Source: Brevibacillus laterosporus
GTDB taxonomy: Bacteria; Bacillota; Bacilli; Brevibacillales; Brevibacillaceae
Assembly: GCF_030489605.1 (NCBI RefSeq)
Contig: NZ_JAUKFY010000001.1
Coordinates: forward strand, 412,043-476,042
Length of the DNA stretch: 64,000 nucleotides
Direction: 5' to 3'
Position 1 is the first letter of the stretch; every line of letters starts with the position of its first letter. A model generated the notes under the pieces. That model saw nothing but the letters and a program-made list of their open reading frames with translations, did no database searches and was not told where the DNA came from. Both the position numbers and the translations under genes were made by a program. Positions 10,373 through 17,436 of the stretch are shown here, in pieces.

Positions 10373-11297
10373 GCAAAAAGGAAGAATTTCATTATGGTTA
10401 GGTTTCATTCTTGTATCTGCTTTATTCATCGTTGCCATTTTTGGACCGATGATTGCTCCTTATGATAAAGACTTTCAGGTAAAAGCTGAATATGTGGAAA
10501 TAAACGGTTCGCAAGTCATCGTCTCACCGCCACTGCCGCCCTCAGAAAAATATCTAATAGGGACAGATAAATGGGGCCATGATATGCTGACAATTCTGCT
10601 GTATGGCGCGAGATATACGCTGTTTGTTACAATTGCGTGTGCGCTGTTACGAGTTGTGTTGGGGGTGATTATAGGGCTTAAAATAGGGATGGCGGATCGT
10701 CCGCAGAGATGGTGGACCAGCCTAGAAAGTGCCTGGGGGCATGTGCCGGTGTTTTTACCAGTATATTTTTTACTGTATCGGATCAATATAAATTCTCCAT
10801 TATCTTCATTTGATTTAGCGATGATATTTATCATTGTTGTATCGGTGCTGGGTACTCCAAGTGTAGTATCCTCTATACGTCAAAAAACAGAGGAGGTTAG
10901 AAAAGCGCATTTTGTGACCGCAGCCATTTCTATTGGGGCTAGCAAAAATCATATTTTGCTTAGGCATATCCTTCCGCAAATAAAAGAGCAGGTCATGATG
11001 CTTTTTGTAATCGAAATTACCGCGGTCATGGCTTTGATGGGACAATTGGGAATTTTTAACCTGTTTATCGGTGGAACGATTGAGCAGTTTGATCAGTTTG
11101 ATTCCAGTATTTTTTTGACAAAAACCTATGAATGGGCTGGATTAATCGGACAATCACGCTCTTTCCTGCAAACAAAGCAGTGGATTTTCTTTGCGCCACT
11201 AACCGCCTTTATGCTTGCGGTTTTAGGTTTTACTCTAATTGCAAACGCTATGAAGAAGCGATATGAAGAGGTTTATAATCGGGCACCTTATGTCTAA
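10365..11297 (+). CDS. ABC transporter permease, DppC/OppC-like
   Basis: This is the partner permease of the preceding gene, starting inside its last codons, so the two are translationally coupled. It has an N-terminal membrane helix followed by an extracytoplasmic stretch with the PPSEKYLIGTDKWGHDM motif. That matches the 'LGTDxxGRD' signature of OppC/DppC proteins. Four to five further helices follow, and an EAA loop (HFVTAAISIGASKNHILLRH) lies near residue 190. The 310-residue length is normal. In peptide or nickel importers the two permeases form the heterodimeric channel. The substrate cannot be assigned without the binding protein. Confidence 0.82.
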   Translation: MNKQKGRISLWLGFILVSALFIVAIFGPMIAPYDKDFQVKAEYVEINGSQVIVSPPLPPSEKYLIGTDKWGHDMLTILLYGARYTLFVTIACALLRVVLGVIIGLKIGMADRPQRWWTSLESAWGHVPVFLPVYFLLYRININSPLSSFDLAMIFIIVVSVLGTPSVVSSIRQKTEEVRKAHFVTAAISIGASKNHILLRHILPQIKEQVMMLFVIEITAVMALMGQLGIFNLFIGGTIEQFDQFDSSIFLTKTYEWAGLIGQSRSFLQTKQWIFFAPLTAFMLAVLGFTLIANAMKKRYEEVYNRAPYV

Positions 11298-11306
11298 AGA
11301 GATGAA

Positions 11307-11346
11307 AAAATCCCCCCTTCTCTTCAAGTATTTGAAGAAAAGGGAG
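11307..11346 (-). terminator. Terminator of gerE
   Basis: Read on the minus strand, CTTTTCTTCAA pairs with TTGAAGAGAAGG around an ATAC loop and is followed by a GGGGATTTTTTC tail. It lies between the convergent permease and gerE genes and may also slow plus-strand transcripts. Confidence 0.75.
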
Positions 11347-11363
11347 GCAGTTCACCTGAGCGG

Positions 11364-11585
11364 TCAAATTTTTAATTCGCCAAGCCTTACCAATTCTACT
11401 ACGGCTTGTGACCGCCCTTTCACGCCCAATTTCTGCATGACGTTACTAATGTGATTTCTGACTGTTTTTTCGCTAATGAAGAGCTGTCCTGCTATCTCTT
11501 TTGTGGTCTTGTCTTGGACCAGGAGTTCAAACACTTCTCTTTCGCGATTAGTTAATAACGGTTTACTTTGGTCGCTACTCTTCAA
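11364..11585 (-). CDS. gerE: Spore coat regulator GerE (LuxR-type HTH)
   Basis: GerE is the small late mother-cell transcription factor that modulates sigma-K dependent spore coat genes. The 73-residue product is only a LuxR/FixJ DNA-binding domain. It contains LTNREREVFELLVQDKTTKE and an ISEKTVRNHISN recognition helix, nearly identical to the GerE proteins I know from Bacillus. The start is TTG at 11585 with AAGGAGGGG about 11 bases upstream. A sigma-K like promoter lies about 60 bases upstream. It points opposite to the racE side of the locus. Confidence 0.95.
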   Translation of the reverse strand: MKSSDQSKPLLTNREREVFELLVQDKTTKEIAGQLFISEKTVRNHISNVMQKLGVKGRSQAVVELVRLGELKI

Positions 11586-11643
11586 AACGTGCCACCCCTC
11601 CTTGTGGGCTCTACAGGAACAAGGTTGAGGGATACAGTCACCT

Positions 11644-11672
11644 TATCCTATGTCAGGGGGAGTGTGTTGGTG
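11644..11672 (-). promoter_or_regulatory. Probable sigma-K promoter of gerE
   Basis: On the minus strand CACC (11672-11669), 16 bases, then CATAGGATA (11652-11644) fit the sigma-K consensus mACm-N16-CATAnnnTA exactly. The TTG start of gerE is about 60 bases downstream. B. subtilis gerE is known to be transcribed by sigma-K. Confidence 0.72.
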
Positions 11673-11955
11673 CCGAAGTAGCAGGCTTTTTAGGCTTTTG
11701 CCTTACATACTATTCAAAGGATAAGAGGGGGGTACCTCGACCCACTCAATTTCTGCTTTTCCCCTACATCTTGTAAAAGCTGTAGCTTGTTTCAACTGAT
11801 TTTTCGCTTTTGTTTAGATGCAAGGTCATAGAACTTACCATTGAAAAAATAATTATAATGAAACAAATAACGCTTCAAAGAAGTACTTTGCAAAATAGTT
11901 GTAATATGTTATGGTATTATTTGAAATTTGTAACATTGAAAAACGAAATAAGCAT

Positions 11956-12051
11956 GTACTAAACGGGGGCCGGGCAAATGCGGCTGAGATTGTAACAGAA
12001 TGCGTTACTAACCGTAGAACCTGAACTGGGTAATGCCAGCGGAGGGAGAGG
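11956..12051 (+). promoter_or_regulatory. TPP (thiamine pyrophosphate) riboswitch aptamer
   Basis: The conserved THI-element blocks are visible: GGGGGCCGGGCAAATGCGGCTGAGA at the 5' side and ACCTGAACTGGGTAATGCCAGCGGAGGGA at the 3' side, with a short variable P3 stem between them. It precedes the thiamine transporter gene thiT. Thiamine pyrophosphate binding should favour the downstream terminator. Confidence 0.95.
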
Positions 12052-12116
12052 TAGCTGACTTCAAGTGCGAAAGCTGTAGCTCTATCATTGAGATAGGGTT
12101 GTACCGCCGAGTTGAC

Positions 12117-12143
12117 AACCATCCGTCTAGGGTGGTTTTTTTG
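12117..12143 (+). terminator. Riboswitch-controlled terminator before thiT
   Basis: ACCATCC (12118-12124) pairs with GGGTGGT (12130-12136) around GTCTA and is followed by TTTTTTT. It forms the expression platform of the TPP riboswitch, about 150 bases before the thiT start. Confidence 0.82.
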
Positions 12144-12288
12144 TGTGTGAAACATGAAAAACACGCTTCAAATCGACTGGGTGATACAATTTGCTCTAAT
12201 TTGTATTTATAATCTATATCAGCTTGAGTTGGACCCTTTCTGTTCTGCTGCTTACATACATACTGCATCAGAATGAGGAGGAATAGAA

Positions 12289-12855
12289 ATGTCACGAACA
12301 CGACTGGTTATCATGATGGAAATAGCTATCATGGCAGCAATTGCTGTGATTTTAAGTAAGGTAAAGCTGTTTGCCATGCCTCAAGGGGGGAGCGTATCTC
12401 TGGTAATGGTACCGATAGCTCTCTTGGCGTTTCGCCGCGGTTGGGTAGCAGGCTTGATCACAGGTGCGCTAGTAGGCATGGTTAAATTCTTTTTTGGTGG
12501 CGAGATGGTTCATCCGATTCAAATGGTGTTAGATTATCCTCTATCCTATGCCGTGCTAGGCTTTGGTGCGTTCCTGTACGCTAGTAAGACGCAAAGCAAA
12601 GCAACAAAAATTGCCTCTATCTGGGGAGGATTGCTAGTTGGAATTGCGCTATGCTTGGCTATTCGCACGACTTCAGGAGCTGTTTGGTTTGGGAGCTATG
12701 CTCCGGAAGGAATACCTGCAACACTTTATTCCTTCGGCTATAATGCAACTTATTTGATACCTGAATATGTGATTACGGCTTTGGTAGTTACATTACTGGC
12801 AAATGGAGCACCTCAACTGTTTCAGCAGAATGCGGGCGCTTATCGACGTGCATAA
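12289..12855 (+). CDS. thiT: Thiamine ECF transporter S component ThiT
   Basis: ThiT is the substrate-binding membrane subunit of an energy-coupling factor importer for thiamine; it works with the shared EcfA/EcfA'/EcfT module encoded elsewhere. The 188-residue product has about six hydrophobic helices, an N-terminal AIMAAIAVILSKVK motif of the kind that contacts EcfT, and the GGSVSL and FRRGWVAGL segments typical of ThiT/YuaJ. A GAGGAGG site precedes the ATG. It stands alone behind a TPP riboswitch and terminator, which fits uptake of thiamine when TPP is low. Confidence 0.94.
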   Translation: MSRTRLVIMMEIAIMAAIAVILSKVKLFAMPQGGSVSLVMVPIALLAFRRGWVAGLITGALVGMVKFFFGGEMVHPIQMVLDYPLSYAVLGFGAFLYASKTQSKATKIASIWGGLLVGIALCLAIRTTSGAVWFGSYAPEGIPATLYSFGYNATYLIPEYVITALVVTLLANGAPQLFQQNAGAYRRA

Positions 12856-12868
12856 TAAAGTGAGTTAA

Positions 12869-12912
12869 AAAAAGCTAAGAGAAGGGGTTTCTTCCTCTCT
12901 TGGCTCTTTTTG
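12869..12912 (+). terminator. Terminator of thiT
   Basis: AGCTAAGAGAAGG pairs with TTCCTCTCTTGGCT and is followed by CTTTTTGT. It lies 15 bases after thiT. Between here and the next start at 13114 I see only AT-rich sequence with a plausible promoter. Confidence 0.88.
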
Positions 12913-13113
12913 TATTAATGAGAATAAAAGTGATTGGTTGCAAAAATATATTCATAAAAACGTAAAAAGGCACAATTTTTTTGTTATGGAGAAAGTTACA
13001 TAATTGTGAAATTAAGAAAAAACTATCGAAATTTTGCTCTTTCATTCCCAGTTGCTTACTAGAAGTAAAAATATTACGTTATACTGAGGATTGAAGGCTA
13101 GGAGGGATCGTGG

Positions 13114-13686
13114 ATGAAAGAGGAGTTCTGGAAGGCGATAGTAGAATGCGATCCAAGTTATGATCAACTATTCTTTTATGGCCTTAGCACGACGGGTATC
13201 TTTTGCAAGCCGTCATGCAAATCAAGGACACCCAAAAGAGAGCATGTGAAGATTTATTATGCGGCGTCCGATGCCATTGCTGCAGGTTTTCGTCCTTGCA
13301 AGCGCTGTAGACCATCAGAACCGACCTGGAAATCAGCGGAAGAAGATGCGGCGACTCGTTTGCTAGAGATGATTCACGATTGCTACAACCAACCCGTAAC
13401 TCTGCGTGAAATGGCGTCACGTCTCTATGTGAGTCCTTTTTATTTGCAGCGTTGTTTTTCTCGTTGTATGAAGATAACGCCAGGAAAATATTTAACGCGC
13501 ATCCGAATAGATGAAGCGAAGAAGCAACTACTAGAAACAGATCGAAATGTTTCAATGATTGCAAGCAGAGTAGGTTTTCGTAATAGTGCCTATTTTGCCG
13601 CTGTTTTTCAAAAAGAAACAGGTTGTACACCTACTCAATACCGCTTACAGCAGAAGAAACAGGGAAAAACAGGGACGACGCGCTAA
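13114..13686 (+). CDS. adaA: AdaA-type methylphosphotriester acceptor and transcriptional activator
   Basis: This is the sensor half of the adaptive response to DNA alkylation. Its zinc-bound cysteines take methyl groups from DNA phosphotriesters, and the methylated protein then activates repair genes. The N-terminal Ada zinc domain has Cys31, Cys35, Cys62 and Cys65 in the GIFCKPSC and RPCKRC motifs. An AraC-type double helix-turn-helix follows (about 85-180). The O6-guanine methyltransferase domain of E. coli Ada is absent, as in B. subtilis AdaA. In B. subtilis adaB is the next gene, but here there is no adaB nearby and a terminator follows. The GGAGGGATC site precedes the ATG. Confidence 0.88.
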   Translation: MKEEFWKAIVECDPSYDQLFFYGLSTTGIFCKPSCKSRTPKREHVKIYYAASDAIAAGFRPCKRCRPSEPTWKSAEEDAATRLLEMIHDCYNQPVTLREMASRLYVSPFYLQRCFSRCMKITPGKYLTRIRIDEAKKQLLETDRNVSMIASRVGFRNSAYFAAVFQKETGCTPTQYRLQQKKQGKTGTTR

Positions 13687-13745
13687 GTGTATCTGCTGTA
13701 AAACGTGAGAACATACATATAAAAAAGAACAAAAGTACAGTTGAA

Positions 13746-13777
13746 GCGTTTCTGTATGCTGGCAGAAACGCCTTTTT
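13746..13777 (+). terminator. Terminator of adaA
   Basis: GCGTTTCTG (13746-13754) pairs with CAGAAACGC (13763-13771) and is followed by CTTTTTG. Confidence 0.88.
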
Positions 13778-13796
13778 GTACGAGGAAAAGACAAAT

Positions 13797-13848
13797 AAAA
13801 AGCACCTCCTGTCATGTTGCGAAATTCGCAAACAAAGTGGTGCTTTTT
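13797..13848 (-). terminator. Terminator of the minus-strand membrane protein gene
   Basis: AAAAGCACC (13798-13806) and GGTGCTTTT (13839-13847) form a symmetric stem with an inner GCGAAATTCGC hairpin. The minus-strand reading ends in TTTTATTTG, 16 bases after the stop at 13864. It could work in both directions. Confidence 0.75.
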
Positions 13849-13863
13849 GCCGTGTCTACGTTT

Positions 13864-14394
13864 TTACCTTCTCTCACCCATGATGCGTTCTAAAAAATAA
13901 TCGACTGTTACAGCTAATAGGCCGATAAATAAGGGAGTTAATGGTGTTAACAAGACACCAGGAATCCATGTGGTATGCACGAGATAAAAAATGAAGGTCG
14001 TTGCTAAAATTTCAGGTATCAATTTCCAATTTCTTGAGATATGTAGTCTTTGCATTATGTATAAAAGGACTGGTTCAAGAATTAGTTCGTACAGCATTAA
14101 CATGAAAAAGGAGACGACTGCAAAGGAAACGAGTGTCCAGAAATCAGATTTGTCGACAAACATAGGAAATAGAGTGCCGACTGTCCAGAGAATCGCAACC
14201 AATAGAAACACGACGATGGCGCTTGAGAATAAAACCAGCAAAGTTGCAATAGCGATAGCTAGACCATTAATCCAGAATCCACCTTGCTGTCGATCCTCAC
14301 TCGTCACAGCCCGTCGAAATAAAAAAAGTCCCGCTGTCGCACACAAGCCCACCAATATGGCAAAAGTCATGTGATTTGTCATATGTATCATCAC
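13864..14394 (-). CDS. Predicted membrane protein, unknown function
   Basis: The product is a 176-residue (or slightly shorter) hydrophobic protein with about five membrane helices and a short basic C-terminus. I do not recognise the family. Several start codons are clustered. The GTG at 14394 overlaps an AGGTG ribosome-like site, so the ATG codons two to five positions later are more likely. The gene is separated from the convergent adaA by terminators and from the nitroreductase upstream by about 90 bases, so the two minus-strand genes could share a transcript. The sequence shows no catalytic motif. Confidence 0.65.
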   Translation of the reverse strand: MMIHMTNHMTFAILVGLCATAGLFLFRRAVTSEDRQQGGFWINGLAIAIATLLVLFSSAIVVFLLVAILWTVGTLFPMFVDKSDFWTLVSFAVVSFFMLMLYELILEPVLLYIMQRLHISRNWKLIPEILATTFIFYLVHTTWIPGVLLTPLTPLFIGLLAVTVDYFLERIMGERR

Positions 14395-14490
14395 CTACTA
14401 TAAAAATAATACGTAGCAGGTGAGGAAAATGTTACAACAAAACGGGGAAAAATGTAACCTTTTTGTAACCTTTCGAAATATGCCAAAGCT

Positions 14491-15054
14491 TTACTCGACC
14501 CAGGTTGTTTTTTGAGTGAAAGGCTTTCGAGCAGTTCGAGGTGTGGCTTCATCAGTTGGATAGCCAATAAATAGGGAACCAATCACTTTTTCTTGGTCAG
14601 ACAGGGACAAGAAGGCTTTGAGACGTTCATCTCTAGCTAAACCTACACCGCGCGTACGCCACACAAAACCTAACCCTAGCTCAGAAGCCATCAGCCACAT
14701 CGAATGAATAGCGCAGCTTACAGCATAATCATTATCAAGCGAAGAAGCCTCGTCACCTTCTATGATTTGTGATGTAGCGACTATAATGAGAGGGGTAGCC
14801 AGAACATTCTTCATGGACTCTTCTACTAAATGAGGTTTGGTAGGAAAGCGTTCAAGCAAGAAATCCTGAGCTAGCTGGTTAAACCGTTCCTTGGCAGCAC
14901 CTTGAATGACATAGAAGTGCCAAGGCTCTCGCAAGCGATCATTGGGTGCTAATATAGCTGCTTCTAGTAATTGCTCAATTTTTTCTTTTTCTACAGGGCG
15001 GCCATCGTAGGCGCGTATCGCTTGACGCTGTTGTAATGTGTGTAAGAGGGACAT
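14491..15054 (-). CDS. Nitroreductase family flavoprotein
   Basis: This is an FMN-dependent oxidoreductase of the nitroreductase superfamily, of the short YdjA-like type. The N-terminal RQAIRAYDGRPVEKEKIEQL is the characteristic phosphate-binding region (Arg at about 10 and 14), followed by APNDRLREPWHFYVI. The C-terminal FIGYPTDEATPRTARKP matches the family's 'GYP' motif region. Length is 187 residues. The ATG lies after an AAAGGTTG-like ribosome site on the minus strand. The physiological substrate is unknown; family members reduce nitro compounds, quinones or flavins. It is transcribed away from the cobalamin operon, sharing the intergenic region with its riboswitch. One possible link is to flavin-dependent DMB (BluB-like) chemistry, but I see no BluB-specific motif and do not claim it. 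Confidence 0.85.
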   Translation of the reverse strand: MSLLHTLQQRQAIRAYDGRPVEKEKIEQLLEAAILAPNDRLREPWHFYVIQGAAKERFNQLAQDFLLERFPTKPHLVEESMKNVLATPLIIVATSQIIEGDEASSLDNDYAVSCAIHSMWLMASELGLGFVWRTRGVGLARDERLKAFLSLSDQEKVIGSLFIGYPTDEATPRTARKPFTQKTTWVE

Positions 15055-15208
15055 GTTTTAACAACCTTTCTATAATATGTTAATTATGATACTGTATATT
15101 CAAATATATTTTCCTCTATGCATAAAAATAGAAGATTTCTAATAGTATGTCAGTATACGATCTTCTTTCACCTCTTGTCCAGTCTCGTGTGGGCTAGATA
15201 GAAAAGTA

Positions 15209-15238
15209 TGGACAATAAAATGCAAATTGGATTATGAT
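15209..15238 (+). promoter_or_regulatory. Candidate promoter of the cobalamin operon
   Basis: TGGACA (15209-15214), 18 bases, TATGAT (15233-15238) lie directly upstream of the riboswitch. This is a moderate sigma-A match and the best candidate in the region. Confidence 0.5.
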
Positions 15239-15259
15239 AGAAGTAATCACATAAGCTTG

Positions 15260-15430
15260 GGAATAAAGGAATTGTTACATGAGAAACGATTCACAAGGGG
15301 AAGTTGGTGAAAATCCAACACGGTCCCGCCACTGTAATTGGAGAGCCCGTTTTTGTCACTGGATATTACAAATTTTCAGAAGGACGAAAAGGAGCAGATA
15401 TTCCAAGAGTCAGGCTACCCTCTTTATTCT
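15260..15430 (+). promoter_or_regulatory. Adenosylcobalamin riboswitch aptamer
   Basis: The conserved core is visible. GGGGAAGTTGGTGAAAATCC starts at 15297, then CACGGTCCCGCCACTGTAA, and a 3' block GAGTCAGGCTACCC ends near 15420. The boundaries are approximate. It heads a cobalamin biosynthesis and cobalt transport operon, so coenzyme B12 should switch the operon off. Confidence 0.93.
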
Positions 15431-15468
15431 AACAACACCGTCAGACCTACGGTAGATGGGGAGGTGTT

Positions 15469-15546
15469 ATGAGAGCAGTTTTGCTGCAGAAGGGGATTCC
15501 CTTTTCAAAAAATAACAAGCTCATCATAACAGCACTTCTCACGTAA
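15469..15546 (+). CDS. Possible 25-codon leader peptide in the riboswitch platform
   Basis: An ATG at 15469 is preceded at good spacing by GGGGAGGTG (15458-15466) and opens a 25-codon frame that ends with TAA inside the intrinsic terminator loop. The ribosome site itself lies in the right arm of an AACACC/GGTGTT stem. Translation of this frame would run into the left arm of the terminator. The peptide shows no familiar motif. It may be chance, but the ribosome site is strong. Confidence 0.35.
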   Translation: MRAVLLQKGIPFSKNNKLIITALLT

Positions 15547-15575
15547 GTCAGACGGGGAAGCGCTGTTTTTTTTAT
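15528..15575 (+). terminator. Riboswitch-controlled terminator before cbiH60
   Basis: AACAGC-ACTTC (15528-15538) pairs with GAAGC-GCTGTT (15557-15567) and is followed by eight T residues. It lies about 50 bases before the first gene of the cobalamin operon. Confidence 0.85.
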
Positions 15576-15626
15576 TGTATAAAAATGTAAGGTCGATTGC
15601 AAATAAGGATAGGGGGCTTGGAGTAG

Positions 15627-17423
15627 ATGGAGAAAGGAAAAATTCTACTAATTGGCTTTGGACCAGGACATCATGATCACATTACGCATCGGGCAAAAGA
15701 GGCTATCCTAGAATGCGAAGTGATAATTGGCTACAACACTTATGTAGATTTGATTAGAGAGCTAATTTCAGACAAAAGTGTCGTTCGTACTGGAATGACA
15801 GAAGAGGTTAGCCGTGCTCAAGAAGCGGTAAGATTGGCTGAGTTAGGTAAAGTTGTTGGCGTTATTTCTAGTGGGGATGCCGGGGTATACGGCATGGCCG
15901 GACTAGTTTATGAAGTCCTAGTAGAAAAAGGCTGGACGGAATCTGCTGGGGTGAAGGTAGAGGTTGTACCTGGTATTTCATCCATTCAGTCTTGCGCGTC
16001 TTTATTGGGTGCTCCAATCATGCATGACGCTTGCACAATCAGCTTGAGTGACCATCTTACACCGTGGGAAACGATCGCTAAGCGTGTAGAAGCAGCCGCT
16101 TCTGCTGATTTTGTCATTGCGCTTTATAACCCGCGCAGTGGTCGCCGTACACGACAAATTGTAGAAACACAGCAAATATTATTAAAATATCGTTCTCCAA
16201 AAACGCCTGTAGGAATCGTAAAAAGCGCCTATAGAGATCGAGAGCATGTTGTAATTACAACACTCGAAGACATGCTGCAGCATGAAATTGGAATGCTGAC
16301 AACAGTAATCATCGGGAACTCGACTACTTTTGTTTACGACCAAAAAATTATTACACCGCGCGGATATCAACGTAAATATACGTTAAATCGCATGGAACAA
16401 CCGTTAAAACCTCATGAACGCTTACAGGAGAAGGCAGAGCCTTGGGCGCTTCACAGTCAGCCGCAGAGTGGGAATCCGGTATCTGAGTCATCTTCTGTGC
16501 AAGAAGCGGCTGTAGCGACGTCACCGCAGGCTACAATACAAGAAGCCCAGGTTTCTGATTCCGCACCATCAGCGGCAATGGAAGCCCTTTCAAATCCCAG
16601 GCAATTCTCAGGAGAAGTAGAACAGAATTCTTTTCAGGCAGAGAGCTTTCAAGCTCCTAAACAAGCAGTGAAGGCCTTTCAATTAGCGATGGAAGCGCTT
16701 GCGTGCGTTGATGAAAAGACAGCCTTAGAACTAAATCAAGGTATCACTCCACCACCTCGCCCTTTTAGTGGAGTTGTTGATATTTTAGAGCTAGGCGTTT
16801 CGCCTGGTGTAGCTCGTAAGAATTTTACCTCTGAGCAAATGCGTCTACTGGCTGATTTGACCAAGGATGGCGGAGAAATGATGTACAGCATTGAGCATCA
16901 AATTATTCTTCGCTTACCACAGGTAGACCCAGAGCAGGTCACGCAACAATTAAGAGCAGTCGGCTTTCAATTGTTTCCGATCGGGGCTAGTGTGCAGGTG
17001 AAAGCTTGTGATTTTTGTGATTTAGAAAAGGATGAATCGATCCCTGTAGCTGAGGAATTAGGCAGAAGATTAGATGGTCTGGCTGTGCCAAAGGATTTAA
17101 AAATTGGCTTTAACGGCTGCGGAATGGCTTGCTACGGTGCAGTTATGGAAGACATTGGTCTTGTATACCGGCGTGGCGCATATGATGTGTTTTTAGGTGG
17201 GAAGCGTATCGGACGTAACGCCCATCCTGGACAACGTATAGCTGAGGGAGTTCCAGAAGATCAAATTATTGGACTTGTAGAACGGATCGTGGATGAGTAT
17301 AAGGCAAAAGGTCATATCGAGGAACGATTCCATAAATTCTTTAAACGCACAGGGCAGGTGCTTGAATACCGCTATCAGGAATTCGTAGCTCCATTGCAGA
17401 TCGAAGAACCGTGTGGAGATTAA
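15627..17423 (+). CDS. cbiH60: CbiH60: cobalt-factor III methyltransferase fused to an Fe-S redox domain
   Basis: This enzyme methylates C17 of the cobalt-tetrapyrrole and drives ring contraction in the anaerobic B12 pathway. Residues 1-250 are an SAM-dependent CbiH/CobJ methyltransferase with GFGPGHHDHITHRAKEA, SSGDAGVYGMAG and VPGISSIQS. A low-complexity linker rich in Q, A, S and E spans about 255-345. The C-terminal domain (about 380-598) resembles nitrite/sulfite reductases, with cysteines in CDFC and GCGMAC that would bind a 4Fe-4S cluster. The same fusion is known from Bacillus megaterium as CbiH60. It is the first gene behind the cobalamin riboswitch, and the next gene starts beside its stop. 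Confidence 0.9.
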   Translation: MEKGKILLIGFGPGHHDHITHRAKEAILECEVIIGYNTYVDLIRELISDKSVVRTGMTEEVSRAQEAVRLAELGKVVGVISSGDAGVYGMAGLVYEVLVEKGWTESAGVKVEVVPGISSIQSCASLLGAPIMHDACTISLSDHLTPWETIAKRVEAAASADFVIALYNPRSGRRTRQIVETQQILLKYRSPKTPVGIVKSAYRDREHVVITTLEDMLQHEIGMLTTVIIGNSTTFVYDQKIITPRGYQRKYTLNRMEQPLKPHERLQEKAEPWALHSQPQSGNPVSESSSVQEAAVATSPQATIQEAQVSDSAPSAAMEALSNPRQFSGEVEQNSFQAESFQAPKQAVKAFQLAMEALACVDEKTALELNQGITPPPRPFSGVVDILELGVSPGVARKNFTSEQMRLLADLTKDGGEMMYSIEHQIILRLPQVDPEQVTQQLRAVGFQLFPIGASVQVKACDFCDLEKDESIPVAEELGRRLDGLAVPKDLKIGFNGCGMACYGAVMEDIGLVYRRGAYDVFLGGKRIGRNAHPGQRIAEGVPEDQIIGLVERIVDEYKAKGHIEERFHKFFKRTGQVLEYRYQEFVAPLQIEEPCGD

Positions 17424-17436
17424 GGGGGGGAATTTT

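Noticed and set aside
11263..11454. Plus-strand frame of 63 codons at the permease end
   Set aside because: It is a shadow of gerE on the other strand and includes the gerE terminator.
13631..13831. Minus-strand frame of 66 codons over the adaA end
   Set aside because: It overlaps two terminator stems and has no family resemblance.
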